64,000 bases of DNA from an uncultured Methanomassiliicoccus sp. (GCA_944319735.1 CALUEU010000006.1:1-64000); one strand, 5' to 3'; shown: positions 17,644 to 27,009, numbered from the stretch's first letter. Numbers and translations: made by a program. Notes: generated by a model from the letters alone, not told the origin.

Positions 17644-18115
17644 TGTACCCCTAAATATTCCAAATAGGGTATTTATCTATTTAATATCGCATTAGTAACT
17701 CTGCAGCCTATGCAAATGCGAATATCGAAAATTATTAAATCATTCTATGCAAAACCTCGGGCATAAATAATGATTGAATTCGGAAATAGTACATTTAGAA
17801 AATTATTCGAAAATTATGTACATATAAATTCATTTTTAACCATGAATATTAAGCAGATTTTGTTTATACTACGAATAACTTCAATATTAACAGCGTTATG
17901 GTTAGAAATACTCGAGAAATATTCAATCTAAACTACGAATATACAAGTTTTCGATACGAAATAAGTTTAGATAATGATCCATAAACACAGCCAAGATACA
18001 CAATCTAATTAAAAAATTCAACATAATGCTTGTCTAAATGGGTGATGAAGCGGTCTTTTCTACTTCGATGAGTATGTGTAGAGTTAAAAAATAGAAGTGA
18101 ATGTAAATGACTAGA
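17644..18115. other. Intergenic region with CRISPR-repeat-like fragments
   Basis: 472 nt without a gene; it holds the promoter of the response-regulator operon at its left. Two fragments resemble the CRISPR repeat: GTTAGAAAT at 17901-17909 with CTAAACTACGAAT at 17928-17940, and a 26-nt string at 18083-18108 that starts GTTA and ends GAATGTAAAT. They could be chance or relics of an array. Confidence 0.4.
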
Positions 18116-18649
18116 TCATTTACAGAACTTATCAATATATGCCTCACGGCATTTCTCAATTATTGTTTTAGCTTCATCCGGACCTTGCACTTCATTAACA
18201 ATAGTCTCTTTTCCTTCTAAATTCTTATACACACTGAAGAAATGACGCATTTCATTGAAGATGTGGCTGGGTAACTCATTGATATCTTTATAACTGCAGT
18301 AAGTGGGATCATTGAATGGTATTGCAATGATCTTCTCATCCAGTTTACCACCATCAAGCATGGAAATAACTCCTATTGGATAGCACTGCACTAGACTCAA
18401 TGGGTGAATCTTCTCGCTGCATAGAACAAGAACATCCAATGGATCGCCATCATCAGCGAGTGTTCTAGGAATCAACCCATAATTGGCAGGATAGTGAGTA
18501 GATGTGTACAAGATACGGTCTAATAGGATATGACCAGTCTCTTTATCGAGTTCATACTTGTTTTTGGAACCTTTTTCAATCTCAATTACTGCGATAAAAT
18601 CATCTGGGTTGATTCTTGCAGGATTAATATTATGCCATATGTTTGACAT
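18116..18649 (-). CDS. ppa: Inorganic pyrophosphatase (family I)
   Basis: 177 residues, the usual length for archaeal soluble pyrophosphatases. The metal-binding core DDGDPLDVLVL is present, as are the KYELDKETG and YPANYGLIPRTLADDGD segments that line the active site. It splits pyrophosphate from biosynthetic reactions, pulling them forward in the cytoplasm. It is a single gene, convergent with nothing and divergent from the DUF2284 gene, with which it shares a short promoter region. Confidence 0.95.
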   Translation of the reverse strand: MSNIWHNINPARINPDDFIAVIEIEKGSKNKYELDKETGHILLDRILYTSTHYPANYGLIPRTLADDGDPLDVLVLCSEKIHPLSLVQCYPIGVISMLDGGKLDEKIIAIPFNDPTYCSYKDINELPSHIFNEMRHFFSVYKNLEGKETIVNEVQGPDEAKTIIEKCREAYIDKFCK

Positions 18650-18755
18650 GTATTTTCATCTCGTATTCATTCATATGCAGAAGTATACTATAAACCCATT
18701 CATGCAAAACAGAGCAAATATATAAACTAAATTTGCATAATGGTTGGAGGCAACT

Positions 18756-19268
18756 ATGACTGATGATGACAATCTTAGACGATATGTAGGAATACTAATC
18801 GAAAAAGGTGCTGTAGATGTTAAGATAATCAGACCTGAAACTATTACCACTGCACCTTGGGTAATACTAAAATGTCAGTTTGGATGCTCCAACTATGGAA
18901 GAAGTCTTTGCTGTCCACCAAGAACGCCGTCGTATGAAATGACTAGGAAGATTTTAGATTCATATGATAAAGCGATATTATTCCATACGCATGATCGAAA
19001 GAATACAACACAGATAGCAGAAGAAGTGTCAAGACAAATATTCTTTGATGGATATTATAAAACTCAAGCTTTTGGCAGCGGTCCGTGCACATTATGCAAA
19101 AAATGCAATCTCGATGATGGATGTTTAAATCCAGCCATTGCTAGACCATCCATGGAAGCATGCGGAATTGATGTGTTTCAAACAGTCAGAGATAATGGAT
19201 TTGAACTAAATACATTGAAAAGCAGAAATGAAGAAACAGATAATTTTGGATTGATTCTTGTATATTAA
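18756..19268 (+). CDS. DUF2284 cysteine-rich metal-binding protein
   Basis: About 170 residues from ATG 18756, five bases after GGAGG; a TTG four codons upstream is unlikely. It has two Cys clusters: CQFGCSNYGRSLCCPPRTPS near the N-terminus, and CTLCKKCNLDDGCLNP near residue 115. This is the DUF2284 pattern, found widely in methanogens and anaerobes. It probably binds iron-sulfur or another metal; the role is not known. It stands alone. Confidence 0.85.
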   Translation: MTDDDNLRRYVGILIEKGAVDVKIIRPETITTAPWVILKCQFGCSNYGRSLCCPPRTPSYEMTRKILDSYDKAILFHTHDRKNTTQIAEEVSRQIFFDGYYKTQAFGSGPCTLCKKCNLDDGCLNPAIARPSMEACGIDVFQTVRDNGFELNTLKSRNEETDNFGLILVY

Positions 19269-19426
19269 GTCACTAAGATCTGTTTACACATATCCATCCA
19301 ATACAAAAATATAGTAATATACACCAATATATTTTTTATTCCATAATATTTTAATATATGATTCTAGATCGACTATACATCCAACTATCTTAGCTTCAAT
19401 AGCCAGCAATCATAAGGTGGTGTGTG

Positions 19427-20932
19427 GTGAGTATGAGTTTAGAAATTGCAAGGATACATATTAATTCATTATATTTTCCAGATCAAAGTAAACCGGCATT
19501 AAAAAACATTAACCTCGTAATCAATGAAGGAGATTTTATAGCAATTACTGGTTCTCCAGCCAGTGGTAAATCTGTACTGCTTCACTGCATTACCGGTGCA
19601 GTACCAAAATATTATGATTCGAAACTAAACGGGACTATAACAATAAGGGGTTTGTCTGAAAGGACATCCATATCTGACAATTCTGGAATAATTGGATACA
19701 TGATGCAGGAACCGCAGAGCCAAATTGTTTACGAAGATGTGTATGATGATGTTGCATTTGGACCTGGAAATCTGTGTCTAGAAAAAAATGAAATTGATTC
19801 GAGAGTGCATAAGTGTTTAAAATTAGTAGGAATTGATTATTTAATTCATAACAATGTAAAAGAATTATCTGGAGGACAAGCTCAGAGAGTTGTACTGGCA
19901 GGAGTTCTTGCATTAGGTTCAGGATTTTTATTATTAGATCAGCCAACAGCAGAATTGGACCCTGCTGGAAGGAAAGACATATATGGTGCGTTAGGGGAGT
20001 TATGTCATGATAAAAAGCTCACAATCTGCATGATAATGGATAAGTCTCATGAAGTGCTCAGATATGCAACTCGCATTCTAGAAATGGATAATGGGACCAT
20101 AATAAATGAGTTGTCTCCAAAAGAGTATTTAGAAAAGCTGAAGTCCAATAAACAACCGCCCAGAATAAAGAAGAGAATGAAATCTGGAGAACTGCATGGA
20201 GAGACCATTGCAGAATTAAAAGGTGTAACGTATAGATACAAAAACGGTAATATTGGATGCGAAAATATTGATTTTTCAATAAAAAATGGTGAGTTTGTTG
20301 CAATTGTGGGGACAAATGGATCTGGAAAAACAACTCTTGCTAAAATTGTTGATGGCTTGATTCTGCCTACTGAAGGAGAATTACGATTATTTGGAACCAC
20401 TATCTGCAAAAAATCTAAAATCAAGATAAGAAATGATATTGGTTTTTTATTTCAAAATCCAGATAATCAAATATTCAATGACACTCTAAAAAATGAAATT
20501 GCATTCAGCCTCCGCATTAAAGGTGTAACTGAAGATGAGATATCCACTAAAACAGATGATGCTTTGAAGAAAGTAGGGCTGATTGAATACAAAGATGCTC
20601 ATCCACAAAAACTCAGCAGAGGACAAAGACAATTATTAGCCATAGGCTGCATACTTGCATCCGACTGCTCATTGATTGTTGCGGATGAACCCACGTCTGG
20701 ATTGGATGAATTTCAAAGTTCATTGGTTATGGATCATCTATTTGATTTAAATCAAAATGGGAAGACCATATTGTTCATAAGCCATGATCTTTCAATCGTA
20801 CGCCACTATGCTGAGAGAATTGTTGTGATGCATAATCACTGCATAATACTTGATATGCCATCAAGCAGCCTGAATGATTATTTATTGGAATTAAAAGAAA
20901 TCGGACTGGATTTTGAAGATATTTTAGAGTGA
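19427..20932 (+). CDS. ECF transporter fused double ATPase (EcfA1-EcfA2)
   Basis: About 501 residues with two complete ABC domains. The first has Walker A GSPASGKS, signature LSGGQAQR and Walker B LLLDQPTAELDP. The second (from about residue 270) has GTNGSGKTT, LSRGQRQL and LIVADEPTSGLDE. Fusion of both ATPases on one chain is seen in some archaea. Start is uncertain among GTG 19424, GTG 19427 and ATG 19433, because the AGGTGGTG site lies right before them. It leads an operon with EcfT and an S component and powers vitamin or metal uptake. Confidence 0.9.
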   Translation: MSMSLEIARIHINSLYFPDQSKPALKNINLVINEGDFIAITGSPASGKSVLLHCITGAVPKYYDSKLNGTITIRGLSERTSISDNSGIIGYMMQEPQSQIVYEDVYDDVAFGPGNLCLEKNEIDSRVHKCLKLVGIDYLIHNNVKELSGGQAQRVVLAGVLALGSGFLLLDQPTAELDPAGRKDIYGALGELCHDKKLTICMIMDKSHEVLRYATRILEMDNGTIINELSPKEYLEKLKSNKQPPRIKKRMKSGELHGETIAELKGVTYRYKNGNIGCENIDFSIKNGEFVAIVGTNGSGKTTLAKIVDGLILPTEGELRLFGTTICKKSKIKIRNDIGFLFQNPDNQIFNDTLKNEIAFSLRIKGVTEDEISTKTDDALKKVGLIEYKDAHPQKLSRGQRQLLAIGCILASDCSLIVADEPTSGLDEFQSSLVMDHLFDLNQNGKTILFISHDLSIVRHYAERIVVMHNHCIILDMPSSSLNDYLLELKEIGLDFEDILE

Positions 20933-20936
20933 TTCT

Positions 20937-21689
20937 ATGTCTTTGATGCCTGAATATGATAAAAACAACACCTTGGTGGAGTTCATTGATCCCAGGACTA
21001 AGGCCCTCTGGATGATTACTGTAATATTTCTGTCATTTTTTTCTGATAATATTCTAGAAATGATTGTAATATTTCTTTTAATTCCGATATCTTCTGTACT
21101 ATTAAAACAAAAATTATCGAATTACAAGAATGTAGTTCCAATTTTAGCAATAATTGCCAGTCAATTGATCGTGTTACAAATTTTGTTTTGCAGACAAGGT
21201 GAGATTTCTTACTCTTGGTGGATCATTAATATTTATGATCAGGCACTTCCTCTAGCAGCTGTAGGAATAGTAAGAGCAAGCACGATAGTCTTAGCATGCA
21301 TGCAGTTTTTGTCACTAACATCGCCTATAGACATGCAACTTTTGCTGATGAAGTTTAAAATTCCATACAAATACGCAACATTGGCCGCTCTGGGACTTAG
21401 ATTCATGCCAGTTATCGAAGATGAGTTTGGTGTGATACTAGAAAGCCAACGTGCACGAGGCATAAAAATAGAATCAGTATGGGACAAAATACGAAGCCTC
21501 CCATCAGTTTCTCTTCCCTTGTTATACAGGTCAATGAGATGGTCAAGAGACACTGCGTTGTCAATGGAACTTCGTGGTTTTGGAAAGTACCCCAATCATA
21601 CATTTATGAAAAGTCTTAATTTAAATTTATGGGACATTCTTTCAAGCGTGATCATGACATTTTCAATATTAATTGTAATAATACTCTAA
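20937..21689 (+). CDS. ecfT: ECF transporter T component (EcfT)
   Basis: 250 residues with about five membrane helices and two short cytoplasmic motifs, ESQRARGIK and SMELRGFG, which fit the two Ala/Arg-Gly coupling helices that hold the ATPases. It starts four bases after the ATPase stop. It links the ATPases to the substrate-binding S component in the membrane. Confidence 0.9.
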   Translation: MSLMPEYDKNNTLVEFIDPRTKALWMITVIFLSFFSDNILEMIVIFLLIPISSVLLKQKLSNYKNVVPILAIIASQLIVLQILFCRQGEISYSWWIINIYDQALPLAAVGIVRASTIVLACMQFLSLTSPIDMQLLLMKFKIPYKYATLAALGLRFMPVIEDEFGVILESQRARGIKIESVWDKIRSLPSVSLPLLYRSMRWSRDTALSMELRGFGKYPNHTFMKSLNLNLWDILSSVIMTFSILIVIIL

Positions 21690-21704
21690 AAAGAAGGTGT
21701 AAAA

Positions 21705-22256
21705 ATGGAAACAGAAATGATTGGAGAAACGGAAAAATACTGGAGAACAGATACAAAAGCACTGGTAGGTGGAGTATTTCTAGGAATCGTTTTCACTATA
21801 ATATGTGTATTAGCAGATGTTATAGATGCAGTATTAGATCCTAGTTTAGCGTTATTAGGCGGAACAGTGTGGGCCATATTTACTGCCATCATTGTAATGA
21901 CATACGGGCAGCCTGCAGGAATTATAGGTGGGGCAATGCAAGCTCTGATAAGTATGGCCACTGGGATGTCTCCACTAGGATTTTTCTTCATATTTGCAAA
22001 CTGCATAGGTTCGGTTGTATACATCTCAATTGCACGAAACCTAAGTATGAAAAGTTTAAGAGACTATGTCATTGTTCAATTCATTACAAGTCTTGTAGGA
22101 TTTTTCTTTGTGGGTATGGGTACAATGATTGTATATTCCCTGCCATTCAATGTAGCTTTAGCTTGTGCGGTAATAGGTGTGGTTGTAACTACGATTGTAG
22201 CCCCATTAATAACAAAAAATGTTGTAACTAGTATAAAAAGATCAGGTTTGGCATAA
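21705..22256 (+). CDS. ECF transporter S component, substrate unknown
   Basis: 183 residues with about five to six membrane segments, small and hydrophobic as S components are. It starts after GGTGTAAAA and lies 15 nt behind ecfT. The segment KALVGGVFLGIVFTIICVLADVI at the start resembles the first helix of S proteins, though the Ala-x-x-x-Ala motif is not obvious. Candidate substrates are a water-soluble vitamin or thiamine precursor, but neither a riboswitch nor a biosynthesis gene nearby points to one. Gene order A-T-S is a full transporter. Confidence 0.75.
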   Translation: METEMIGETEKYWRTDTKALVGGVFLGIVFTIICVLADVIDAVLDPSLALLGGTVWAIFTAIIVMTYGQPAGIIGGAMQALISMATGMSPLGFFFIFANCIGSVVYISIARNLSMKSLRDYVIVQFITSLVGFFFVGMGTMIVYSLPFNVALACAVIGVVVTTIVAPLITKNVVTSIKRSGLA

Positions 22257-22259
22257 CTA

Positions 22260-22290
22260 GACTGGGCATTTGCCCAGTCAATATTTTTTA
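22260..22290 (+). terminator. Hairpin terminator after the ECF operon
   Basis: GACTGGGC (22260-22267), loop ATTT, GCCCAGTC (22272-22279), followed by a T-run at 22284-22289. Confidence 0.85.
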
Positions 22291-22315
22291 GTTTTGTATA
22301 TATAGCTACACATAT

Positions 22316-22783
22316 TCAATATAATGGCAGATCTCCAGTGATCGGATCTACTTTCTCAGCAGATTCTGGTTCTAGTGCTAGACATGTGTAAGTAGGCACA
22401 CCATTAAACTCAGTATGTCCAGCATCCAATATGAGTGCTGAGATTATGCCGGCTTCTTTTGCCTTTCTATCAATTTCAAGAAGTGCGTCTTCAGAATCTA
22501 CACTGACACAGATCTTAGCTACACCATGGTCAAACCATTCACTAAGCGGCGTTGATGGTTTTTCAGACTTAGTCAAAATAACATTTCCACATATGGATTT
22601 TATGTCTCCCAGCCTGTTTTCTTTTTCTAAAGCCAACAATACAGCAGTAACACAAGCGTGCCCTGCCTGAGCTGCAATTTTACCTTTTCTCATCTTAAGA
22701 TCTTTGCGAACTACAATCATCTGCTTAGACTTGTACGTTTTTCCTTTTATACTCCCAATTAAAGTCTCCAGCAGATTAGACAT
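22316..22783 (-). CDS. pth2: Peptidyl-tRNA hydrolase, archaeal type (Pth2)
   Basis: 155 residues. The Pth2 signature MIVVRKDLKMRKGKIAAQAGHA is followed by SEWFDHGVAKICVSV, then AGHTEFNGVPTYTCLALEP, typical of the family. A Lys-rich N-terminal 20 residues precede the core. It releases peptides from peptidyl-tRNAs that drop off ribosomes. It is a single gene with its own promoter and is a good archaeal marker for this window. Confidence 0.95.
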   Translation of the reverse strand: MSNLLETLIGSIKGKTYKSKQMIVVRKDLKMRKGKIAAQAGHACVTAVLLALEKENRLGDIKSICGNVILTKSEKPSTPLSEWFDHGVAKICVSVDSEDALLEIDRKAKEAGIISALILDAGHTEFNGVPTYTCLALEPESAEKVDPITGDLPLY

Positions 22784-22870
22784 TATATAATCAATTTCGC
22801 AGAATGTTAAAAACTTTTCGATATTAATGAAGTATGGTGTATGGTTGACATTATGTTTTTAGTAAACCGT

Positions 22871-23773
22871 CTAGAACTCAAATAACGTTGTTTGTAATGA
22901 AGTTTCAAGCTTTTTGAGACGTGCCCAGCTTGGAACATTATATTTATTTTTAAGAGAGTTTATTTTTAAATTAAATTCTTTCAAATATTTTTGAGAAGGA
23001 TAATCAGTACGATATAGATTTTTTATTTTTTTATATACCTGCTGATCGTAAACGCTCAAAAAATTAAAGAAGTTTATTCTTGTTTTTCCAATAAGATATA
23101 GCACATTTGGTCGAATATGCTCTGCAGACACCCTTAAAGCCTCACTATATATCAGATCTAAATTTTCGTACGAATCTGTCAAGTAGGGTATAACTGGCAT
23201 AAGAGTTATTCCAGCAGGAATACCCTCTTTCCTTAGAATTCTTAATGCTTCAATTCTACTACTTGGCGACGCTGCGTTTGGTTCCAGATATTTCTGCAGA
23301 GACTCATCCATAGTAGTTACAGTCAAAGATACTTTAACACCAGCCACTTCATTAAGTTTTTTTAAATAATCTATATCCCTCAAGACAAGATCGGATTTTG
23401 TGGCGAGAATGATGGGGGTTTTATGTCTTATCAATGTGCTAAGTACCTCAGGCATAATTTTCAGCTTTTCTTCTATGGGTTGATAAGAGTCTGTAACTCC
23501 ACCGATATTTACAGCCTCATGTTTCCAACTTTTTGAAGAGAGTTGTTTCTCTAAAAGTTTCGCTATGTTTGATTTGTAATATACCCTGTCAAAAAAGCAA
23601 TCATCATTGAGATACGAATGAGAATATAATGCGTAACAATATCTGCATCCGTGTTCACATCCCCTATAGATGTTTAGATCCCAGGCACATGGCATTTTAT
23701 GTTTATTTGGATGAAGTGCTGATTTACTCTCCAAATCAATATAATCCATGATCCGCCCCATATCTAAATTCAT
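22871..23773 (-). CDS. SplB-type radical SAM protein (Rv2578c-like)
   Basis: 300 residues. The cluster motif CEHGCRYCY lies near residue 40, preceded by MPCAWDLNIYRG, typical of this spore-photolyase-like radical SAM group. The following TIM-barrel part contains NIGGVTDSYQPIE and LTVTTMDESLQKYLEPNAASPS. Function is unknown; relatives are often called DNA repair photolyases without proof. It is one of only two genes here that end in TAG, and an in-frame TAA follows four codons later, of interest if TAG can encode pyrrolysine. Confidence 0.85.
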   Translation of the reverse strand: MNLDMGRIMDYIDLESKSALHPNKHKMPCAWDLNIYRGCEHGCRYCYALYSHSYLNDDCFFDRVYYKSNIAKLLEKQLSSKSWKHEAVNIGGVTDSYQPIEEKLKIMPEVLSTLIRHKTPIILATKSDLVLRDIDYLKKLNEVAGVKVSLTVTTMDESLQKYLEPNAASPSSRIEALRILRKEGIPAGITLMPVIPYLTDSYENLDLIYSEALRVSAEHIRPNVLYLIGKTRINFFNFLSVYDQQVYKKIKNLYRTDYPSQKYLKEFNLKINSLKNKYNVPSWARLKKLETSLQTTLFEF

Positions 23774-23882
23774 TGTCTGATATGATTTTTACACTTAAAA
23801 GGATAGCTTAGAGATCATAACTCTATCAGCATTAACAATCTATACCATATATTTCAACAGCACCAAAGCTTATCATTTTCAT

Positions 23883-24500
23883 ATGCAATACACCATCATG
23901 GAAAACTCCGATGAAGAAGCACCACTTCAGCAGAATAAACCAAAAATACAGTTATCGCTGGATGTTGGAAAGATATCAATAGCTAATCTGATAACATTTG
24001 GTCTTCAGATGGCAGCCATAATATTGTCAATTGCCTTTGTAGTTTTCAACTTTATATTTTCACAGGCAAGTGATACTAAACTACTGAGCTTTTTTGGAAA
24101 TATGATTCCACAAGGAGTATTTGACTCTCCTCAAGATGGTTTTATGGCATTCTGTGTAATCTTTGCAGTATTGGGGATCGTGTCCCTTGCATTACTATTT
24201 CTAATGTTCTACAGCAGAGGTAAAAACAATAGATCACTCTATTATGCAAATATGGCAGTTCTTGCAATTCTTTGTATTGCCGGAGCATACTATTTGTTTG
24301 GTTTCCACCTAGTGCCTGCAGACCTTGGGAGCTTCTGGGATGGAATTATATCATCTGTAGAAAGTCTAGGAATAGAAATATTTGAGGGAATAACTTATCC
24401 CTGGTTTGAAGAGTTTATAGCTATATTCAGTGGTTTATCCTTTGCATTAATGTTCAGGAAAAAAGCAAAAAATTACATTCTGCTGGGAAAAGAAGATTAA
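23883..24500 (+). CDS. Hypothetical membrane protein
   Basis: 205 residues. A polar N-terminus (residues 1-35) is followed by about three clear membrane helices (near 37-60, 86-108 and 117-138) and a weaker one near 180-195. The acidic loop before the last segment is rich in Glu. No family is recognised. ATG 23898 is a possible alternative start. It ends at a hairpin terminator. Confidence 0.6.
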   Translation: MQYTIMENSDEEAPLQQNKPKIQLSLDVGKISIANLITFGLQMAAIILSIAFVVFNFIFSQASDTKLLSFFGNMIPQGVFDSPQDGFMAFCVIFAVLGIVSLALLFLMFYSRGKNNRSLYYANMAVLAILCIAGAYYLFGFHLVPADLGSFWDGIISSVESLGIEIFEGITYPWFEEFIAIFSGLSFALMFRKKAKNYILLGKED

Positions 24501-24513
24501 ACATTACCAAATT

Positions 24514-24540
24514 AAAACAGATCTTAATAGGTCTGTTTTA
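24514..24540 (+). terminator. Hairpin terminator
   Basis: AAAACAGA and TCTGTTTT pair around a short loop (24514-24539). The T-rich 3' arm doubles as the run. Confidence 0.6.
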
Positions 24541-24594
24541 TAATTTTATTCATCGCAAATCAGATTCAATCATACAAAAAACTTATAGATAAGT

Positions 24595-24666
24595 GCGAGC
24601 GCCGGGATTCGAACCCGAGTTCTAACCTTGGCAAGGTTAAGTGATAACCAGCTACACTACGCTCGC
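24595..24666 (-). tRNA. tRNA-Gly (anticodon GCC)
   Basis: Read on the minus strand, a 7-bp acceptor stem GCGAGCG/CGCTCGC, a D-arm, an anticodon arm TAACC-TTGCCAA-GGTTA with anticodon GCC, and a T-arm with GGGTTCGAATCCC form a full cloverleaf. The discriminator base at 24594 is A and no CCA is encoded. A TATA-like TATTTAAAT lies about 30-40 nt upstream. Confidence 0.95.
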
Positions 24667-24695
24667 TTAGTATCCCAGAGATATTCTTCTTCCAT

Positions 24696-25274
24696 TTAAA
24701 TATTACTGTTTGTTTCCACTTGGATGTTCTGTTCAGATCTTTTAGTTTTAACAAAATACACATCAATCAGATAGGATGCAATTCCAAAAACAATTAAAAC
24801 ATCTAGAGATTTCCAAGGAACTGTCCACTCAAGAGCTGATGCTCTTATACACATACTTGAATGAGTCAATGGGAATGGGTACGAAGTACATTGAAAGAAC
24901 GTTGGGACAGACGGTATTGAAAAGAAAGTTCCATAGAGAAAGGTCATTGGCAGATGACAAGACTATTGAATATGGCTAGCGTTTGATATGATTTTGCAAT
25001 CAGTGCTGCCATTACTCCCAAAAAAGAGAAGGAAAGCATGAAATCAAGAGATAGTGGATGAACAGAGGTTCAGCAGGATTTTAGGCGATGGGTTGGACTC
25101 ATAACAAAAATAATGCTACAGATTAAAAGGCCCCTCAAAGCACCCATTATAGATTTGCCCAATATTATAGCAGTAGGCTAGAGTAGGCAATAATCACCTC
25201 GTCAAAGCTTCATAATATAATCTTTGCACGTTGATCCATGAAACATAATATACATCTTTTAGAAAGTTTAACAT
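24696..25274 (-). pseudogene. Wreck of an ABC-2 transporter permease
   Basis: Read leftward from ATG 25274, pieces of one permease appear in different frames: MLNFLKDVYYVSWINVQRLY, then after a stop and a probable internal deletion AIILGKSIMGALRGLLI, then HPLSLDFMLSFSFLGVMAAL, then in another frame YGTFFSIPSVPTFFQCTSY and LDVLIVFGIASYLIDVYFVK. The order and the FFSIPSVPTFFQ segment match drug-export ABC-2 permeases. At least two frame changes and two stops show that it is dead. It overlaps the ATPase remnant as TAATG, as an intact operon would. Confidence 0.75.
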
Positions 25275-25400
25275 TACAAAACACCAACCATTCTTGTAAG
25301 CTCAACAAAACAATCTTCCAAGTTGGTGTTTCGTATGGTGACCGTAGTGCCGTCTGAGATTGTAGCGACAAAATTATTTGCATCAGTTATGTTTGAAAAA
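25274..25400 (-). pseudogene. C-terminal remnant of an ABC export ATPase
   Basis: The frame reads NNFVATISDGTTVTIRNT followed by NLEDCFVELTRM and TAA. The LEDxFxELT end is typical of ABC-2 partner ATPases. All catalytic motifs have been lost. It directly precedes the permease wreck. Confidence 0.7.
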
Positions 25401-25530
25401 TATATACTCTGAACAATTTACACATCGTCTGACTGGTAAAGAATTATTGGCTAATACATCCGATAATTTTTGAATATGGAGGCACTGATATGCATACTTA
25501 ACTATTTTATTGCCACTTTTTGAATATATT
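25383..25530 (-). pseudogene. Possible fragment of a Cys-containing protein
   Basis: A leftward frame reads CLHIQKLSDVLANNSLPVRR then CVNCSEYIFFKHN and a stop at 25383, with no good start. The Leu-rich helix followed by CxxC resembles the end of a zinc-binding protein. It overlaps the ATPase remnant in another frame, so it may be a join of two broken genes or chance. Confidence 0.3.
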
Positions 25531-25673
25531 GTTATAAAAAATACTAATAATTCATAAGTTTAGCATACAATCATATTAAAATAATTTACACACTTAAAGT
25601 TCAATGAATATATAATACCCTAAACTCCGTAAAGTTAATAATATTATCAAAGCTATACAACAGTGGTGTAAAA

Positions 25674-25817
25674 TTGGCTAAAGAACCTGTTGTAATCAAA
25701 CTTCCAAGGTCTATTATACGCTATATCGACAATAAAGTATCAAATGGAGAATTCATCAGTAGGAATGACTTTATAAGGTATGTTTTAAGATGGAATATTG
25801 ACAAAGATGAAGAATAA
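25674..25817 (+). CDS. Small ribbon-helix-helix (CopG-like) protein
   Basis: 47 residues. KEPVVIKLPRSIIRYID is a beta strand leading to helix 1; VSNGEFISRNDFIRYVLRW forms the turn and helix 2 of an RHH fold. Such dimers bind DNA and often repress their own operon. TTG 25674 follows GGTG by about seven bases. It stands in a decayed patch upstream of the DUF2971 gene, which it could regulate. Confidence 0.65.
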   Translation: MAKEPVVIKLPRSIIRYIDNKVSNGEFISRNDFIRYVLRWNIDKDEE

Positions 25818-26029
25818 TGGTCAATGTTCATTTATAATAACTTTAACCATATAAGTTTCAAATCAAAATTGAAAAACAGCTGATGACAGAAATTATGATT
25901 GAACTTTAATAATACAATATGGGTTATTCTATAAAGTTTGAATGCTGAAAGTTCATTTCAAAGCAGGTTGTGTTAATAAACTAATGAAATGGTTTCACAG
26001 ATTATGTAAAATGGATAGAGCTATTAACA

Positions 26030-26974
26030 ATGTATGCATTATATTATTCAATGATTGCTTCCAATAGCAATGAATTTTTTAATGTAATTGAGAAATACTG
26101 CCATATTCGCAATGAACTATGTAGTTTTGATACAATTTGGCATTATACCTCAGCTGAAGGATTTAAAAGCATCATAGAAGAGGGAAAAGTTCATTTCACT
26201 CACAATGCTTTTTTAAATGATTCTACTGAAAGAACTCATGTTTTTGATATAGTAGAGAATGTTCTAAAATCATACACGAATGACAATAGTAAAAATGAAT
26301 TTACAAAACATCTTCTAGAGCTGTTTCATAAAAAGAAAGAAGACCCAGATAGTGTAGACTTTACGGATTCTGAAGAAGTGCAGATATTCATATTTTCATG
26401 TTCATTAGATAGAGACAGTCTTCCACTATGGAATCATTATTCTAAAAATCCTGCAAAAGCAGGATTCAGCATTGGCTTGGATGTCAATGAGATTATAAAA
26501 TTACAATTTGGAGAAAAGATACTCCATGGAGTAGGATCCAACCTTTATCCAGTAATATATGATGATCTAAAAAAAGAAAATCTTGTTAAAGAAATATGTG
26601 ATTCTGCATATGAATTATGGAATTCCAGTAATGATGGAAGGGATGAAGTTGTAAAGAAAGCATACACAGCCATAAGGGCAGCAGGTGCATTTCTAAAGCA
26701 TAAAGCATTTGAATCAGAACACGAAGCCAGATATATATTATATGTTCAAAATAAAAATATTGACGGTATGAAAGACATGATAAAATTTAGAAATGTCCAT
26801 GGAATATTCACCCCATATGTAATTGTACCATTCATCAACAACAAAACATTAAGAGATGTGATAATCTCACCAACTCTCAAATCTAAACAGGCCAAAAGTT
26901 ATGCAGATTTATTTTTAAAGATAAATGGATATGATATGATGTCTAAGACATCACAAGTACCGTTGAGATTTTAA
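26030..26974 (+). CDS. DUF2971 protein
   Basis: 314 residues. The family pattern is clear: IWHYTSAEGFKSIIEEGKVHF followed by NDSTE near the N-terminus and FIFSCSLDRDSLPLWNHYSK with AGFSIGLDV in the middle. DUF2971 proteins are sporadic, vary between strains and are often found near mobile or defence genes; some show weak likeness to ADP-ribosyltransferase-type folds. No function is proven. ATG 26030 and ATG 26051 are both possible. The neighbourhood (dead ABC genes, RHH protein) is accessory. Confidence 0.75.
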   Translation: MYALYYSMIASNSNEFFNVIEKYCHIRNELCSFDTIWHYTSAEGFKSIIEEGKVHFTHNAFLNDSTERTHVFDIVENVLKSYTNDNSKNEFTKHLLELFHKKKEDPDSVDFTDSEEVQIFIFSCSLDRDSLPLWNHYSKNPAKAGFSIGLDVNEIIKLQFGEKILHGVGSNLYPVIYDDLKKENLVKEICDSAYELWNSSNDGRDEVVKKAYTAIRAAGAFLKHKAFESEHEARYILYVQNKNIDGMKDMIKFRNVHGIFTPYVIVPFINNKTLRDVIISPTLKSKQAKSYADLFLKINGYDMMSKTSQVPLRF

Positions 26975-26985
26975 AAAAGATAATA

Positions 26986-27009
26986 AACCGTCTTGAGACG
27001 GTTATTTTG
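26986..27009. terminator. Hairpin between converging genes
   Basis: AACCGTC (26986-26992), loop TTGA, GACGGTT (26997-27003), then ATTTTG. It lies between the converging DUF2971 and valS genes and may serve both. Confidence 0.6.

Noticed and set aside
24776-24979. Plus-strand open frame of 67 codons near tRNA-Gly
   Set aside because: It is the antisense of the clearly recognisable ABC permease wreck.
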